Shown: one piece after another, positions 41,362 through 51,178 of the stretch
Layout: each line of letters starts with the position of its first letter
Numbering within the stretch: position 1 is the stretch's first letter
Assembly: GCF_018638295.1 (NCBI RefSeq)
Contig: NZ_JABTTS010000003.1
Location: 378,569 to 442,568 of the forward strand
Direction: 5' to 3'
Source: Streptomyces sp. CHD11
GTDB lineage: Bacteria; Actinomycetota; Actinomycetes; Streptomycetales; Streptomycetaceae
Length of the DNA stretch: 64,000 nt
The notes under the pieces: model-generated
The model's database searches: none
What the model saw: the letters and a program-made list of their open reading frames with translations, nothing else
What the model was told of the DNA's origin: nothing
Translations under genes and position numbers: made by a program

Positions 41362-42444
41362 TCAGAAGTCGAACTGGTCGATGTTCCCGGCGTTGAAGAC
41401 GGTGGGCTTGCCGAGGTTGATCACGCCGTCCTTGCCGATGGTGTACTCGCCCATCGCCCCGGCGGTGAAGGTCTCGCCCTCCTTGCCGGTGATCTGGCCG
41501 GAGGCCAGCGCGATCGCGGTGCGGCCGGCCAGCTCGCCGAGCTTCGCCGGGTCCCAGAGCTCGAACGCCTCGACGGTGCCGTTCTTGACGTACTTGCGCA
41601 TGTCGTTCGGTGTTCCGAGGCCGGTCAGCTTGACCTCGCCCTTGTACTTGGAGCCGGACAGGTACTGGGCGGCCGCCTTGATGCCGACGGTGGTCGGGGA
41701 GATGATCCCCTTGAGGTTCGGGTACTCCTGGAGCAGACCCTGGGTCTGCTGGAAGGACTGCTGGGCGTCGTCGTTGCCGTAGGCGACCTTGACCAGCTTG
41801 ATGTCCTTGTACCGGGGCTCCTTGAGCTCCTCCTTCATGAAGTCGATCCAGGTGTTCTGGTTGGTCGCGGTCTGAGCGGCGGACAGGATCGCGATCTCGC
41901 CCTTGTGGCCGATCTGTTCGGCGAGCAGTTGCACCTCGGTGCGGCCCAGGTCCTCGGCGGAGGCCTGCGAGATGAAGACGTTGCGGCAGTCGGCGGTGGT
42001 GTCCGAGTCGTAGGTGACGACCTTGATGCCGTTCTTCATGGCCTGCTTGAGCGCGGTGCACAGGGCCCCGGGGTCCTGCGCGGAGACGGCCATGGCGTCG
42101 ACCTGCTGCTGGGTGAGGGTGTTGACGTAGGAGACCTGGCCGGCGGTGTCGGTGGCGCTGGAGGGGCCGACCTCCTTGAAGCTGGAGCCCAGTTCCTTCA
42201 CGGCCTTCTCGCCGCCCTTGTCGGCGGTGGTGAAGTAGGGGTTGTTGACCTGCTTGGGCAGGAAGCCGACGGTCAGTCCCTTCTTCGTCCCGGCGTTCGG
42301 GTCGGCCTGGCCGGCCGGGGCCGCGGCGCCGTCCTCCTTCTTGACGTCCTCCTTGGTGGTGCCGCCGCAGGCGGTGGCGGCCAGGGCGAGCGAGGTGACG
42401 GCGGCGAGGGCCGCGCAGGTACGGCGGACGGTTGCCTTGCGCAT
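41362..42444 (-). CDS. rhaS: Rhamnose ABC transporter, substrate-binding lipoprotein
   Basis: The 360-residue precursor has a lipoprotein signal (TCAALAAVTSLALAATACGG) with the lipidated cysteine in ATAC. The mature part is a class I sugar-binding protein: GLTVGFLPKQVNNPYF, VVTYDSD, and NTWIDFMKEEL. It delivers L-rhamnose to the permeases RhaP and RhaQ. The family call to rhamnose rests on its position with rhaM and rhaI and on homologous gene order. ATG 42444 is preceded by GGAACC-type weak SD. Confidence 0.9.
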   Translation of the reverse strand: MRKATVRRTCAALAAVTSLALAATACGGTTKEDVKKEDGAAAPAGQADPNAGTKKGLTVGFLPKQVNNPYFTTADKGGEKAVKELGSSFKEVGPSSATDTAGQVSYVNTLTQQQVDAMAVSAQDPGALCTALKQAMKNGIKVVTYDSDTTADCRNVFISQASAEDLGRTEVQLLAEQIGHKGEIAILSAAQTATNQNTWIDFMKEELKEPRYKDIKLVKVAYGNDDAQQSFQQTQGLLQEYPNLKGIISPTTVGIKAAAQYLSGSKYKGEVKLTGLGTPNDMRKYVKNGTVEAFELWDPAKLGELAGRTAIALASGQITGKEGETFTAGAMGEYTIGKDGVINLGKPTVFNAGNIDQFDF

Positions 42445-42471
42445 GGCGGGTTCCTTAGGGACGAGAGGGTT

Positions 42472-43503
42472 TCAGGGAGTCGGGGTGGGTGCCTCGGACA
42501 CCGGTGGCGGGGCGGCGGCCCGGCGTCCGGCACGTGCGACGGCGAACTGCCGGGCGACACGGGGTCCCAGGACGGACAGCACCAGCAGCACACCCGTCAC
42601 GACGATCTGCGACTGCGCGGAGACGTCCCGCAGACTCATCACGTTCTGCAGCGCGCCCAGCAGGAACACACCGGCGACGGCGCCGCCGAGCGTCCCCTTG
42701 CCGCCGTCGAAGTCGATGCCGCCGAGCAGTACGGCGGCCACGACGGAGAGTTCGAGGCCGGTGGCGTTGTCGTAGCGGGCACTGGCGTAGTGCAGCGCCC
42801 AGAACACGCCGGTGAGGGCCGACATCAGACCGGTCAGGGTGAACAGGATCAGCTTCTGCCGCTTGACCCGGATGCCGGCGAACCGGGCGGCCTCCTCGCC
42901 GGCGCCGATCGCGAACAGCGACCGTCCGAACGGGGTGGCGTGCAGGGCGACGACGGCGATGGAGAGCAGCACCAGGAACGGCAGGAAGGCGTACGGGACG
43001 AAGGTGTCGCCGATGCGTCCGGCGGCGAAGTCCAGGTACGGGGTGGGGAAGTCGGTGACCGCGTCGGAGCCGAGCACGATCTGCGCGATGCCCCGGTAGG
43101 CGGCCAGGGTGCCGATGGTGACGGCGAGGGAGGGCAGTCCGAGGCGGGTCACCAGCAGGCCGTTGACCAGACCGCAGAGGACACCGATCACGAGGCAGAT
43201 CGGGATGATCGTCTCGATGGTCATGCCCTGGTTCCACAGGGCGCCCATCACGGCGCCGGACAGTCCGGCCGTGGACGCCACGGACAGGTCGATCTCGCCG
43301 GAGACCACGAGCAGGGTCATGGGCAGGGCGATCAGCGCGATCGGCAGGGTGTTGCCGATGAGGAACGACAGGTTGAGCGCGTTGCCGAAGCCGTCGACGG
43401 TGGTGAACGACAGCAGCAGGACCACGACGAGCAGGGCGCCGACGGCTGTGTCCCACCTCGACGAGGCGGACCAGCGGCTCGCACGCGTCAGGGACTCAGG
43501 CAT
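42472..43503 (-). CDS. rhaQ: Rhamnose ABC transporter, permease
   Basis: The 343-residue protein has the ribose/xylose-type permease layout with about nine helices. Segments such as LSFLIGNTLPIALIALPM, GEIDLSVASTAGLSGAVMG, and GGKGTLGGAVAGVFLLGA are typical. It pairs with RhaP to form the channel. Its start overlaps the end of rhaP by eight bases, so they are translationally coupled. Which of the two permeases is P and which Q follows gene order by convention. Confidence 0.85.
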   Translation of the reverse strand: MPESLTRASRWSASSRWDTAVGALLVVVLLLSFTTVDGFGNALNLSFLIGNTLPIALIALPMTLLVVSGEIDLSVASTAGLSGAVMGALWNQGMTIETIIPICLVIGVLCGLVNGLLVTRLGLPSLAVTIGTLAAYRGIAQIVLGSDAVTDFPTPYLDFAAGRIGDTFVPYAFLPFLVLLSIAVVALHATPFGRSLFAIGAGEEAARFAGIRVKRQKLILFTLTGLMSALTGVFWALHYASARYDNATGLELSVVAAVLLGGIDFDGGKGTLGGAVAGVFLLGALQNVMSLRDVSAQSQIVVTGVLLVLSVLGPRVARQFAVARAGRRAAAPPPVSEAPTPTP

Positions 43504-44536
43504 GGCGGGCGTTCCTCTTCTTCAGGGCGGTGGCCACGCGCAGCGCGACGATCCGGTCGACCGCGATGGCGAGGATGAGCAGGATGCCGTTGATGGCGAG
43601 CACCCACACGGAGCTGACGCCGAGGGCGGGCAGCACACTGTTGATGGAGGTCAGCAGCAGTGCGCCGAGGGCGGCGCCGTAGACGCTGCCGGAGCCGCCG
43701 GTGAAGACCACGCCGCCGACCACCACCGCGCTGACGACGGTGAGTTCGTAGCCGGTGCCGGTACCGGAGTCGACGTTGCCGAACCGGGCCAGGTAGAGCG
43801 CGCCGGCGAGACCGGCGAGGGCGCCGCAGAAGGTGTAGGCGGCGAGGATCCGCTTGCGTACGGGGATGCCGGCGAGCCGGGCCGCCTCCGGGTTGGAGCC
43901 CAGCGCGTACAGCTCGCGTCCGCTGCCGAAGTGCTTGAGGCAGTAGGCCGTCGCCACGACCACCGCGAGGGCGATCAGCGCCAGGTACGGCACCGCCGAG
44001 ATGCCGCCGGAGCCGAAGTCGACGAAGGTTTCGGGGAGATCGGCGGCGGTGATCTGGCGGGAGCCGACCCAGATGGAGTCGATGCCCCGGATGATGTACA
44101 GCGTGCCGAGGGTGACCACGAGGGCGGGTACCTGGCCGAGGCTGACGAGCAGACCGTTGAGCAGTCCGAAGCCGATGCCGAGGAGGACGGCGAGCGCGAC
44201 GGCGACGACCGGGTTCCCGCCGCCCTGGAGGTGGATCCCGGCGGCGAAGGCGCTGATGCCGAGGGTGGAGCCGACGGACAGGTCGACGTTGCGGGTGATG
44301 ACCACCAGGGCCTGGCCGGTGGCGACCAGGATCAGGATGGTCGCGTTCAGCAGCAGGTCCTTGATGCCCTGTTCGGACAGGAACTCGCTGTTGCCGGCCT
44401 GGGTGACGCCGATCATCACCAGGAAGACCAGGAGGATGGCCAGTTCGCGTATCTTGAAGACGCGGTCGGCCAGCCGGGTGGCGGCGGCCTTCGGCACCCC
44501 GGCGACGGGAGCTTCTTCGGGAGCGGTGACCGTCAT
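43496..44536 (-). CDS. rhaP: Rhamnose ABC transporter, permease
   Basis: The 346-residue protein is a sugar ABC permease with conserved [18 protein letters not shown] and the EAA-like [16 protein letters not shown], plus [16 protein letters not shown] near the C-terminus. The N-terminal 30 residues are cytoplasmic. ATG 44536 overlaps the rhaT stop by four bases. Together with RhaQ it forms the membrane part of the importer. Confidence 0.87.
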   Translation of the reverse strand: MTVTAPEEAPVAGVPKAAATRLADRVFKIRELAILLVFLVMIGVTQAGNSEFLSEQGIKDLLLNATILILVATGQALVVITRNVDLSVGSTLGISAFAAGIHLQGGGNPVVAVALAVLLGIGFGLLNGLLVSLGQVPALVVTLGTLYIIRGIDSIWVGSRQITAADLPETFVDFGSGGISAVPYLALIALAVVVATAYCLKHFGSGRELYALGSNPEAARLAGIPVRKRILAAYTFCGALAGLAGALYLARFGNVDSGTGTGYELTVVSAVVVGGVVFTGGSGSVYGAALGALLLTSINSVLPALGVSSVWVLAINGILLILAIAVDRIVALRVATALKKRNARHA

Positions 44537-46050
44537 GCGGCGGCCCTCCCCGTGGCTGCGGCCATCACGGTCTCCTCGGTGGCGTCGGTGCGGGGGATCT
44601 CGGCGGTGAGCCGGCCCTCGTGCATCACCAGCACGCGGTCGGCCATGCCGAGGATCTCGGGCAGGTCGGAGGAGATCATCAGGACTGCGACGCCGTCGGC
44701 GGCGAGCCGGGACAGCAGCCGGTGCACCTCGGCCTTGGTGCCGACGTCGATGCCGCGCGTGGGCTCGTCCACGATCAGCACCTTCGGCCCGGTGGCGAGC
44801 CACTTGGCGAGGACGACCTTCTGCTGGTTGCCGCCGGACAGGGTGTTCACCGTGTCGGCGATCCTGGCGTACTTGACCTGGAGTCGCACGGCCCAGTCGA
44901 GGGAGCGGCTGCGCTCGGCGCCGCGGTCGACCAGGCCGGCCCTGACGGTGCTGCGGAGTCCGGTGAGGCCGATGTTGCGCTCGATGGACATGTCCATCAC
45001 CAGGCCCTGGGCGCGCCGGTCCTCGGGGACCAGGGCCAGGCCCGCGGCCATGGCGGTGGACGGGGCGCCATTGGTGAGCGCCCGCCCGTCGACCTCCACC
45101 CCGCCGGCGTCCCAGCGGTCGATGCCGAACACCGCGCGGGCGACCTCGGTCCGGCCGGCGCCGACGAGTCCGGCCAGGCCGACGATCTCACCGCGCCGCA
45201 CGTCGAAGGAGACGTCGGTGAAGACGCCCTCCCGGGTCAGCCGGCGCACGCTCAGGGCGACCTCGCCCGGCGTCACGTCCTGCTTGGGGTAGAGCTCCTC
45301 GAGGTCGCGGCCGACCATGCGGCGGACCAGGTCGTCCTCGGTCATGCCCTCCAGCGGCTCGGAGGCGATCCAGGCGCCGTCGCGCAGGGTGGTGACGCGT
45401 CGGCAGATCTCGAAGATCTCCTCCAGCCGGTGGGAGATGAACAGCACCGCGGCGCCCTGGTCGCGCAGGGTGCGCACGACACCGAAGAGACGGGCGACCT
45501 CGCTGCCGGTGAGGGCGGCGGTGGGCTCGTCCATGATCAGCACGCGGGCGTCGAAGGAGAGCGCCTTGGCGATCTCGACGATCTGCTGGTCCGCGATGGA
45601 CAGCCCGCGGGCCGGGCGGTCCGGGTCGAGTGCGACACCGAGCCGTTCCATCAGGGCCGCGGTGGCGCGGTACGTGGCCCTGTGGTCGATCCTGCCGAGG
45701 GCCCGCCGGGGCTGGCGGCCCATGAAGATGTTCTCGGCGATCGACAGGTCGGGGAAGAGCGTGGGCTCCTGGTAGATCACGGCGATGCCGGCGTCGCGGG
45801 CGTCGCCGGGGCCGTGGAAGACGACCGGAGCGCCGTCGAGCAGCACCTGGCCGGCGTCCGGCCGGTGCACTCCCGCCAGGGCCTTGATGAGCGTCGACTT
45901 GCCGGCTCCGTTCTCACCGGCGAGGGCGTGCACCTCCCCGGGGAACAGTTCCAGGGAGACGTCCCGCAGCGCACGCACCGCGCCGAAGGACTTGGACACG
46001 TCCCTGAGTGCGAGAACCGGGGCCGGACCCGTGTCGGACGGGTGGGTCAT
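44533..46050 (-). CDS. rhaT: Rhamnose ABC transporter, ATP-binding protein
   Basis: The 505-residue protein has two fused nucleotide-binding domains. The first has Walker [15 protein letters not shown], a degenerate signature [16 protein letters not shown] and Walker [14 protein letters not shown]. The second has the degenerate loop [15 protein letters not shown] in place of Walker A, but keeps [15 protein letters not shown] and [14 protein letters not shown]. This asymmetry is normal for sugar importers of the ribose class. ATG 46050 follows GAGGAG. It is the first gene of the leftward operon, divergent from rhaI. Confidence 0.9.
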   Translation of the reverse strand: MTHPSDTGPAPVLALRDVSKSFGAVRALRDVSLELFPGEVHALAGENGAGKSTLIKALAGVHRPDAGQVLLDGAPVVFHGPGDARDAGIAVIYQEPTLFPDLSIAENIFMGRQPRRALGRIDHRATYRATAALMERLGVALDPDRPARGLSIADQQIVEIAKALSFDARVLIMDEPTAALTGSEVARLFGVVRTLRDQGAAVLFISHRLEEIFEICRRVTTLRDGAWIASEPLEGMTEDDLVRRMVGRDLEELYPKQDVTPGEVALSVRRLTREGVFTDVSFDVRRGEIVGLAGLVGAGRTEVARAVFGIDRWDAGGVEVDGRALTNGAPSTAMAAGLALVPEDRRAQGLVMDMSIERNIGLTGLRSTVRAGLVDRGAERSRSLDWAVRLQVKYARIADTVNTLSGGNQQKVVLAKWLATGPKVLIVDEPTRGIDVGTKAEVHRLLSRLAADGVAVLMISSDLPEILGMADRVLVMHEGRLTAEIPRTDATEETVMAAATGRAAA

Positions 46051-46094
46051 GAGGGCTCCTCGACGACGTCGGCGGGTCGGCCCACACCACGTCG

Positions 46095-46106
46095 TGAAAG
46101 GTTTCA
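46095..46106. promoter_or_regulatory. LacI-type operator candidate upstream of rhaT
   Basis: TGAAAGGTTTCA has perfect 5-bp arms TGAAA/TTTCA around GG, close to the LacI-family consensus TGAAACGTTTCA. It lies 45 bp upstream of rhaT's start codon. Confidence 0.65.
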
Positions 46107-46260
46107 ACTGGGTTGCCGGGACGTTAGGCGCGCGATGCATGTCACGTCAATGGGTGTCCGTCGAAAATCTCTCGACGGCTTCGCTCTCCCCTGCGGTCAC
46201 GGACAACCGTCTGCGCCGGAGGGGTTGACACCCCTTCGGGGGCGCCATAGCTTCCCGTCC

Positions 46261-46272
46261 TGAATCGTTTCA
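46261..46272. promoter_or_regulatory. LacI-type operator candidate upstream of rhaI
   Basis: TGAATCGTTTCA matches TGAAACGTTTCA except for one base and has the CpG centre typical of LacI-family sites. It lies 40 bp upstream of rhaI's GTG. With the copy at 46095 it brackets the divergent promoters. Confidence 0.65.
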
Positions 46273-46312
46273 CTCCGTGGTCGTTACGACCCGATGTCAC
46301 AGGAGCCCTGAC

Positions 46313-47473
46313 GTGACCGAGCTCGCCGCGGCGAAGGCCGCTCTCCAGACCCAGGCCGTCGAGACGCCGTCGTGGGCGTACGGGAACTCGGGGACCCGGT
46401 TCAAGGTGTTCGCCCAAGAGGGTGTCCCCCGCACTCCGCAGGAGAAGCTGGACGACGCGGCCAAGGTGCACGAGTTCACCGGAGTCGCGCCGACCGTGGC
46501 CCTGCACATCCCGTGGGACAGGGTCGAGGACTACGCGGCACTGGCCGGGCACGCCGCGGACCGGGGGGTGCGGCTCGGCACGATCAACTCCAACACCTTC
46601 CAGGACGACGACTACCGCCTGGGCAGCATCTGCCACCCGGAGGCGGGGGTGCGCCGCAAGGCCGTGGACCATCTGCTGGAGTGCGTCGACATCATGGACG
46701 CGACCGGGTCCAGGGACCTGAAGCTGTGGTTCGCCGACGGGACGAACTATCCCGGGCAGGACGACATCCGGGCACGCCAGGACCGGCTCGCCGAAGGGCT
46801 CGCCGAGGTGTACGAGCGGCTCGGTGAGGGGCAGCGGCTGCTGCTGGAGTACAAGCTCTTCGAGCCGGCGTTCTACACGACGGATGTGCCGGACTGGGGC
46901 ACGGCGTACGCGCACTGCCTGAAGCTCGGTGAGAAGGCGCAGGTCGTGGTCGACACCGGTCACCACGCGCCGGGGACCAACATCGAGTTCATCGTGGCGA
47001 CGCTGCTGCGGGAGGGGAAGCTCGGCGGATTCGACTTCAACTCGCGGTTCTACGCGGACGACGACCTGATGGTGGGAGCCGCGGATCCGTTCCAGCTGTT
47101 CCGGATCATGTACGAGGTGATCCGCGGGGGCGGGTTCACGCCCCAGGTGGCGTTCATGCTGGACCAGTGCCACAACATCGAGGCGAAGATCCCGGCGATC
47201 ATCCGCTCCGTGATGAACGTCCAGGAGGCCACGGCCAAGGCCCTGCTGGTCGATCCGTCGGCGCTGGCCGACGCCCAGCGGGCGGGGGACGTCCTGGAGG
47301 CCAACGCCGTGCTGATGGACGCGTACAACACGGACGTGCGTCCGCTGCTTCGTGAGGTGCGCGAGGAGATGGGGCTGGACCCCGAGCCGCTCGTCGCGTA
47401 CCGGCGGTCGGGATGGGCGGAGCGGATCGTCGCCGAGCGGGTCGGCGGGGAGCAGGCCGGGTGGGGGGCGTGA
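46313..47473 (+). CDS. rhaI: L-rhamnose isomerase
   Basis: The 386-residue protein is the actinobacterial/Pseudomonas-type rhamnose isomerase with a TIM barrel. Metal-binding and active-site segments visible include TVALHIPWDRV, GTINSNTFQDDDYRLG, LKLWFADGTNYPGQDD, LEYKLFEPAFY, and VVDTGHHAPGTNIEF. It converts L-rhamnose to L-rhamnulose. GTG 46313 has AGGAG eight bases upstream. It leads the rightward catabolic operon with rhaEW and rhaB. Confidence 0.92.
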   Translation: MTELAAAKAALQTQAVETPSWAYGNSGTRFKVFAQEGVPRTPQEKLDDAAKVHEFTGVAPTVALHIPWDRVEDYAALAGHAADRGVRLGTINSNTFQDDDYRLGSICHPEAGVRRKAVDHLLECVDIMDATGSRDLKLWFADGTNYPGQDDIRARQDRLAEGLAEVYERLGEGQRLLLEYKLFEPAFYTTDVPDWGTAYAHCLKLGEKAQVVVDTGHHAPGTNIEFIVATLLREGKLGGFDFNSRFYADDDLMVGAADPFQLFRIMYEVIRGGGFTPQVAFMLDQCHNIEAKIPAIIRSVMNVQEATAKALLVDPSALADAQRAGDVLEANAVLMDAYNTDVRPLLREVREEMGLDPEPLVAYRRSGWAERIVAERVGGEQAGWGA

Positions 47474-47479
47474 GCGTCT

Positions 47480-47571
47480 GCCGGTTTCAGCTCGTCGCGG
47501 ACTGCCGGTCCGCTGTGGCTGATCGCGCCCGCGCGGCGGTGGCCGCACAGTGAAACAGCCCCGCGCCCCTG
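47480..47571 (+). repeat. Dispersed Streptomyces-type intergenic repeat
   Basis: This noncoding stretch between rhaI and rhaEW has the recognisable wording of a widespread Streptomyces intergenic repeat. It contains GTGGCTGATCGCGCCCGCGC and ends ACAGCCCCGCGCCCCTGA. It also contains a hairpin GCGGAC-TGCCG-GTCCGC (47497-47513). Recognition is from memory of other genomes and not from comparison; copies elsewhere in the window were not seen. Confidence 0.5.
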
Positions 47572-47619
47572 AGTATGCGCACTCACCCTCTTTCCCATTC
47601 GAAGAAGGACTGAACGTAG

Positions 47620-49659
47620 ATGGCATCGCATCCGGAAGCCGCCGCTCTGCTCGCTCGATCGCACCGGCTCGGCGGCGATCCCCGTAACACCAACTACGCC
47701 GGCGGCAACACCTCCGCCAAAGGCACCGGAACCGACCCCGTCACCGGCGGCGACGTCGAGCTGATGTGGGTCAAGGGGTCCGGGGGCGACCTCGGGACGC
47801 TGACCGGGTCGGGGCTGGCCGCGCTGCGGCTGGACCGGCTGCGGGCCCTCACCGGGGTCTACCCGGGGGTCGCCCGCGAGGACGAGATGGTCGCCGCGTT
47901 CGACTACTGCCTGCACGGCAAAGGCGGTGCCGCGCCCTCGATCGACACCGCGATGCACGCACTCGTCGACGCCGCGCACGTGGACCACCTCCACCCCGAC
48001 TCCGGGATCGCGCTCGCCTGCGCGGCCGACGGGGAGAAGCTGACCGCCGAGTGCTTCGGCGACACCGTGGTGTGGGTGCCGTGGCGGCGGCCCGGCTTCC
48101 AGCTGGGACTGGACATCGCCGCGGTCAAGGAGGCCAACCCCCGGGCCGTCGGCTGCGTGCTGGGCGGCCACGGGATCACCGCGTGGGGCGACACCTCCGA
48201 GGAGTGCGAGCGGAACTCGCTGCACATCATCCGCACCGCCGGGACGTTCCTCGCCGAGCGTGGCCGGCCGGAGCCGTTCGGTCCGGTGATCGAGGGGTAC
48301 CAGGCGCTGCCCCGGGACGAGCGGCGGGCGCGGGCGGCCGCCCTGGCGCCGCATGTACGGGCCCTCGCCTCGCGGGACCGGGCGCAGGTCGGGCACTTCG
48401 ACGACTCCGACGCCGTACTGGACTTCCTGGCCCGCGCCGAGCACCCGCGGCTGGCCGCCCTCGGCACCTCCTGCCCGGACCACTTCCTGCGCACCAAGGT
48501 CCGTCCGCTCCTCCTCGACCTGCCGGCGTCCGCGCGGCCGGAGGAGGCGGTCGCCCGGCTGAAGGAACTGCACGCGGCCTACCGCGAGGAGTACGCCGCC
48601 TACTACGCGCGGCACGCGGAGCCCGGCTCCCCCGCGATGCGCGGCGCCGACCCCGCGATCGTGCTGGTGCCGGGTGTGGGCATGTTCAGTTTCGGCAAGG
48701 ACAAGCAGACCGCCCGGGTGGCCGGTGAGTTCTACCTCAACGCGGTCAACGTGATGCGCGGGGCCGAGGCGGTGTCCGCGTACGCGCCGATCGAGGAGTC
48801 GGAGAAGTTCCGTATCGAGTACTGGGCGCTGGAGGAGGCCAAGCTCCGGCGGATGCCGGAACCCGAGCCGCTCGCCACCCGGGTGGCGCTGGTGACGGGC
48901 GCGGGCAGCGGGATCGGGCGCGCCATCGCCCGGCGGCTGGCGGCCGAGGGCGCGTGCGTGGTCGTGGCCGATCTGGACGGGGAGAACGCCGCGCGGGTCG
49001 CCGAGGAACTGGGCGGGTCCGACAGGGCCGTCGCCGTGACCGTCGACGTCAGGTCCGAGGAGCAGATCGCCGGTGCGTTCCGGGCCGCCGTGCTCGCCTT
49101 CGGCGGCGTCGACCTCGTCGTCAACAACGCCGGTATCTCCATCTCCAAGCCGCTGCTCGAGACGTCCGGGCAGGACTGGGACCTCCAGCACGACATCATG
49201 GCCCGCGGTTCCTTCCTCGTCTCGCGCGAGGCGGCCCGGGTGATGATCGCGCAGGAACTGGGCGGCGACATCGTCTACATCGCCTCGAAGAACGCGGTGT
49301 TCGCCGGCCCGGACAACATCGCCTACTCCGCGACCAAGGCCGACCAGGCCCACCAGGTACGGCTGCTCGCCGCCGAGCTGGGCGAGCACGGGATCCGGGT
49401 CAACGGCGTCAACCCGGACGGTGTGGTGCGCGGTTCCGGCATCTTCGCGGGCGGCTGGGGCGCCCAGCGCGCGGCGACCTACGGGATCGAGGAGGAGAAG
49501 CTCGGGGAGTTCTACGCCCAGCGGACCATCCTCAAGCGTGAGGTGCTGCCCGAGCATGTGGCGAACGCCGTGTTCGCGCTGACCGGCGGCGATCTCACCC
49601 ACACCACCGGACTGCACATTCCGGTCGACGCCGGCGTCGCCGCCGCGTTCTTGCGATGA
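47620..49659 (+). CDS. rhaEW: Bifunctional L-rhamnulose-1-phosphate aldolase / L-lactaldehyde dehydrogenase
   Basis: The 679-residue protein joins an N-terminal class II aldolase (about residues 1-420) with motifs NTNYAGGNTSAKG, LHPDSGIALACA, GCVLGGHGITAWG and a C-terminal short-chain dehydrogenase (from about 420) with ALVTGAGSGIGRAIA, NNAGIS and YSATKADQ. This fused RhaEW splits rhamnulose-1-phosphate into dihydroxyacetone phosphate and L-lactaldehyde and oxidises the latter to L-lactate. The next gene, rhaB, overlaps it by four bases (ATGA). ATG 47620 follows GAAGGA by 11 bases. Confidence 0.92.
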   Translation: MASHPEAAALLARSHRLGGDPRNTNYAGGNTSAKGTGTDPVTGGDVELMWVKGSGGDLGTLTGSGLAALRLDRLRALTGVYPGVAREDEMVAAFDYCLHGKGGAAPSIDTAMHALVDAAHVDHLHPDSGIALACAADGEKLTAECFGDTVVWVPWRRPGFQLGLDIAAVKEANPRAVGCVLGGHGITAWGDTSEECERNSLHIIRTAGTFLAERGRPEPFGPVIEGYQALPRDERRARAAALAPHVRALASRDRAQVGHFDDSDAVLDFLARAEHPRLAALGTSCPDHFLRTKVRPLLLDLPASARPEEAVARLKELHAAYREEYAAYYARHAEPGSPAMRGADPAIVLVPGVGMFSFGKDKQTARVAGEFYLNAVNVMRGAEAVSAYAPIEESEKFRIEYWALEEAKLRRMPEPEPLATRVALVTGAGSGIGRAIARRLAAEGACVVVADLDGENAARVAEELGGSDRAVAVTVDVRSEEQIAGAFRAAVLAFGGVDLVVNNAGISISKPLLETSGQDWDLQHDIMARGSFLVSREAARVMIAQELGGDIVYIASKNAVFAGPDNIAYSATKADQAHQVRLLAAELGEHGIRVNGVNPDGVVRGSGIFAGGWGAQRAATYGIEEEKLGEFYAQRTILKREVLPEHVANAVFALTGGDLTHTTGLHIPVDAGVAAAFLR

Positions 49660-51104
49660 GCACCGCCGTGGGGTCGTACGCCGCGGTCGACCTCGGCGCG
49701 TCCAGTGGGCGCGTCATGGCCGGCCGCGTCGGCCCGGACAGCCTGGAGCTGACCGAGGCCCACCGCTTCCCGAACCGGCCGGTGCGGGTGCCCGAAGGGC
49801 TGCGCTGGGACGTCCTGGGCCTGTACGCGGGCGTGCTGGACGGGCTGAGGCGTGCGGAACGGGTCGACTCCGTCGGTATCGACAGCTGGGCCGTGGACTA
49901 CGGGCTGCTGGACGCGGACGGGGCGCTGCTCGGCAACCCGGTGCACTACCGCGACAGCCGCACCGAGGGAGCCGCCGCGACGGTGTGGGCGAGCGTGCCC
50001 GCCGCGGAGCTGTACGCGGCGACCGGACTGCAGTACGCCCCGTTCAACACCCTGTACCAGCTGACGGCGGCGCGCGGTTCGGCCCAGCTCGCCCGCGCCG
50101 GGCGGCTGTTGATGATCCCGGATCTGCTGACGTACTGGCTCACCGGGGAGCAGGGCACGGAGCTGACCAACGCCTCGACCACCCAGCTGATCGACCCGCG
50201 CACCCGGGACTGGGCGTACGGCGTCGCGGAGCGGCTGGGAATCGATCTCACCCTGTTCGCGCCGCTGCGCCGGCCCGGGGACCCGGCCGGGGTGCTGCGG
50301 CCGGAGGTGCTGGCGGAGACCGGGCTGAGCGGGCCGGTCCCGGTGACGGCGGTCGGTTCGCACGACACCGCGTCCGCGGTGGCCGCGGTGCCGGCGGACG
50401 GTGAACGGTTCGCGTACATCTGCACCGGCACCTGGTCGCTGGCCGGCCTCGAACTGGACGCGCCGGTGCTGACGGAGGAGAGCCGGGCCGCCAACTTCAC
50501 CAATGAGCTGGGGCTGGACGGCACGGTCCGCTATCTGCGCAACATCATGGGACTGTGGCTGCTCCAGGAGTCCCTGCGGGCCTGGGGCGAGCCCGATCTG
50601 GGCGCGCTGCTGCGCGAGGCCGCCGGGGTGCCGGCGCTGCGGTCGGTGGTGGACGCGGGGGACGCCGCGTTCCTCGCGCCGGGGCGGATGCCGGAGCGGA
50701 TCGCCGAGGCCTGCCGGGAGTCGGGGCAGCCGGTGCCGGTGTCCCCCGCCGAGGTCACGCGCTGCATCCTGGACTCGCTCGCCCTGGCACACCGCAAGGC
50801 GGTCGGGGACGCCTCCCGGCTCGCCGGGCAGCCGGTGGACGTGGTGCACATCGTGGGCGGCGGCACCCGCAACGCGCTGCTGTGCCAGCTGACCGCCGAC
50901 GCCTGCGGGCTGCCGGTGGTGGCCGGGCCGGCCGAGGCGGCGGCGCTGGGCAACGTACTGGTGCAGGCCCGTGCGCACGGACTGGTCGGCGACCTCGGCG
51001 GGATACGGCGGCTGCTCGCCCGTACCCAGCCGCTGACGCGGTACGCGCCGCGCGGCGGCACCCAGCGGTGGCGGGCGGCGCAGGCCCGGCTCGCCGGGGG
51101 CTGA
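49656..51104 (+). CDS. rhaB: Rhamnulokinase
   Basis: The 482-residue protein is a FGGY-family sugar kinase. AAVDLGASSGRVMAGRVG is the N-terminal phosphate loop and WAVDYGLLD the sugar region. TAVGSHDTASAVAAVP contains the adenosine/catalytic aspartate, and VHIVGGGTRNALLCQLTAD the C-terminal phosphate loop. It phosphorylates L-rhamnulose for RhaEW. Its ATG overlaps the rhaEW stop, so both are translated together. Confidence 0.92.
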   Translation: MSTAVGSYAAVDLGASSGRVMAGRVGPDSLELTEAHRFPNRPVRVPEGLRWDVLGLYAGVLDGLRRAERVDSVGIDSWAVDYGLLDADGALLGNPVHYRDSRTEGAAATVWASVPAAELYAATGLQYAPFNTLYQLTAARGSAQLARAGRLLMIPDLLTYWLTGEQGTELTNASTTQLIDPRTRDWAYGVAERLGIDLTLFAPLRRPGDPAGVLRPEVLAETGLSGPVPVTAVGSHDTASAVAAVPADGERFAYICTGTWSLAGLELDAPVLTEESRAANFTNELGLDGTVRYLRNIMGLWLLQESLRAWGEPDLGALLREAAGVPALRSVVDAGDAAFLAPGRMPERIAEACRESGQPVPVSPAEVTRCILDSLALAHRKAVGDASRLAGQPVDVVHIVGGGTRNALLCQLTADACGLPVVAGPAEAAALGNVLVQARAHGLVGDLGGIRRLLARTQPLTRYAPRGGTQRWRAAQARLAGG

Positions 51105-51178
51105 CGATGGTCTCCCCCGCGTCCCCTCCCCCGCACTACCCTGCGTTCACCCGATGATCGACTGTACGAGGAGCCGCG

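Noticed and set aside
41020..43578. An 852-codon rightward frame opposite rhaS and rhaQ
   Set aside because: It is antisense to genes with clear lipoprotein and permease signatures and has no recognisable domain.
47050..49617. An 855-codon leftward frame opposite rhaI and rhaEW
   Set aside because: Shadow of strongly supported rhamnose genes; no start signal or domain.
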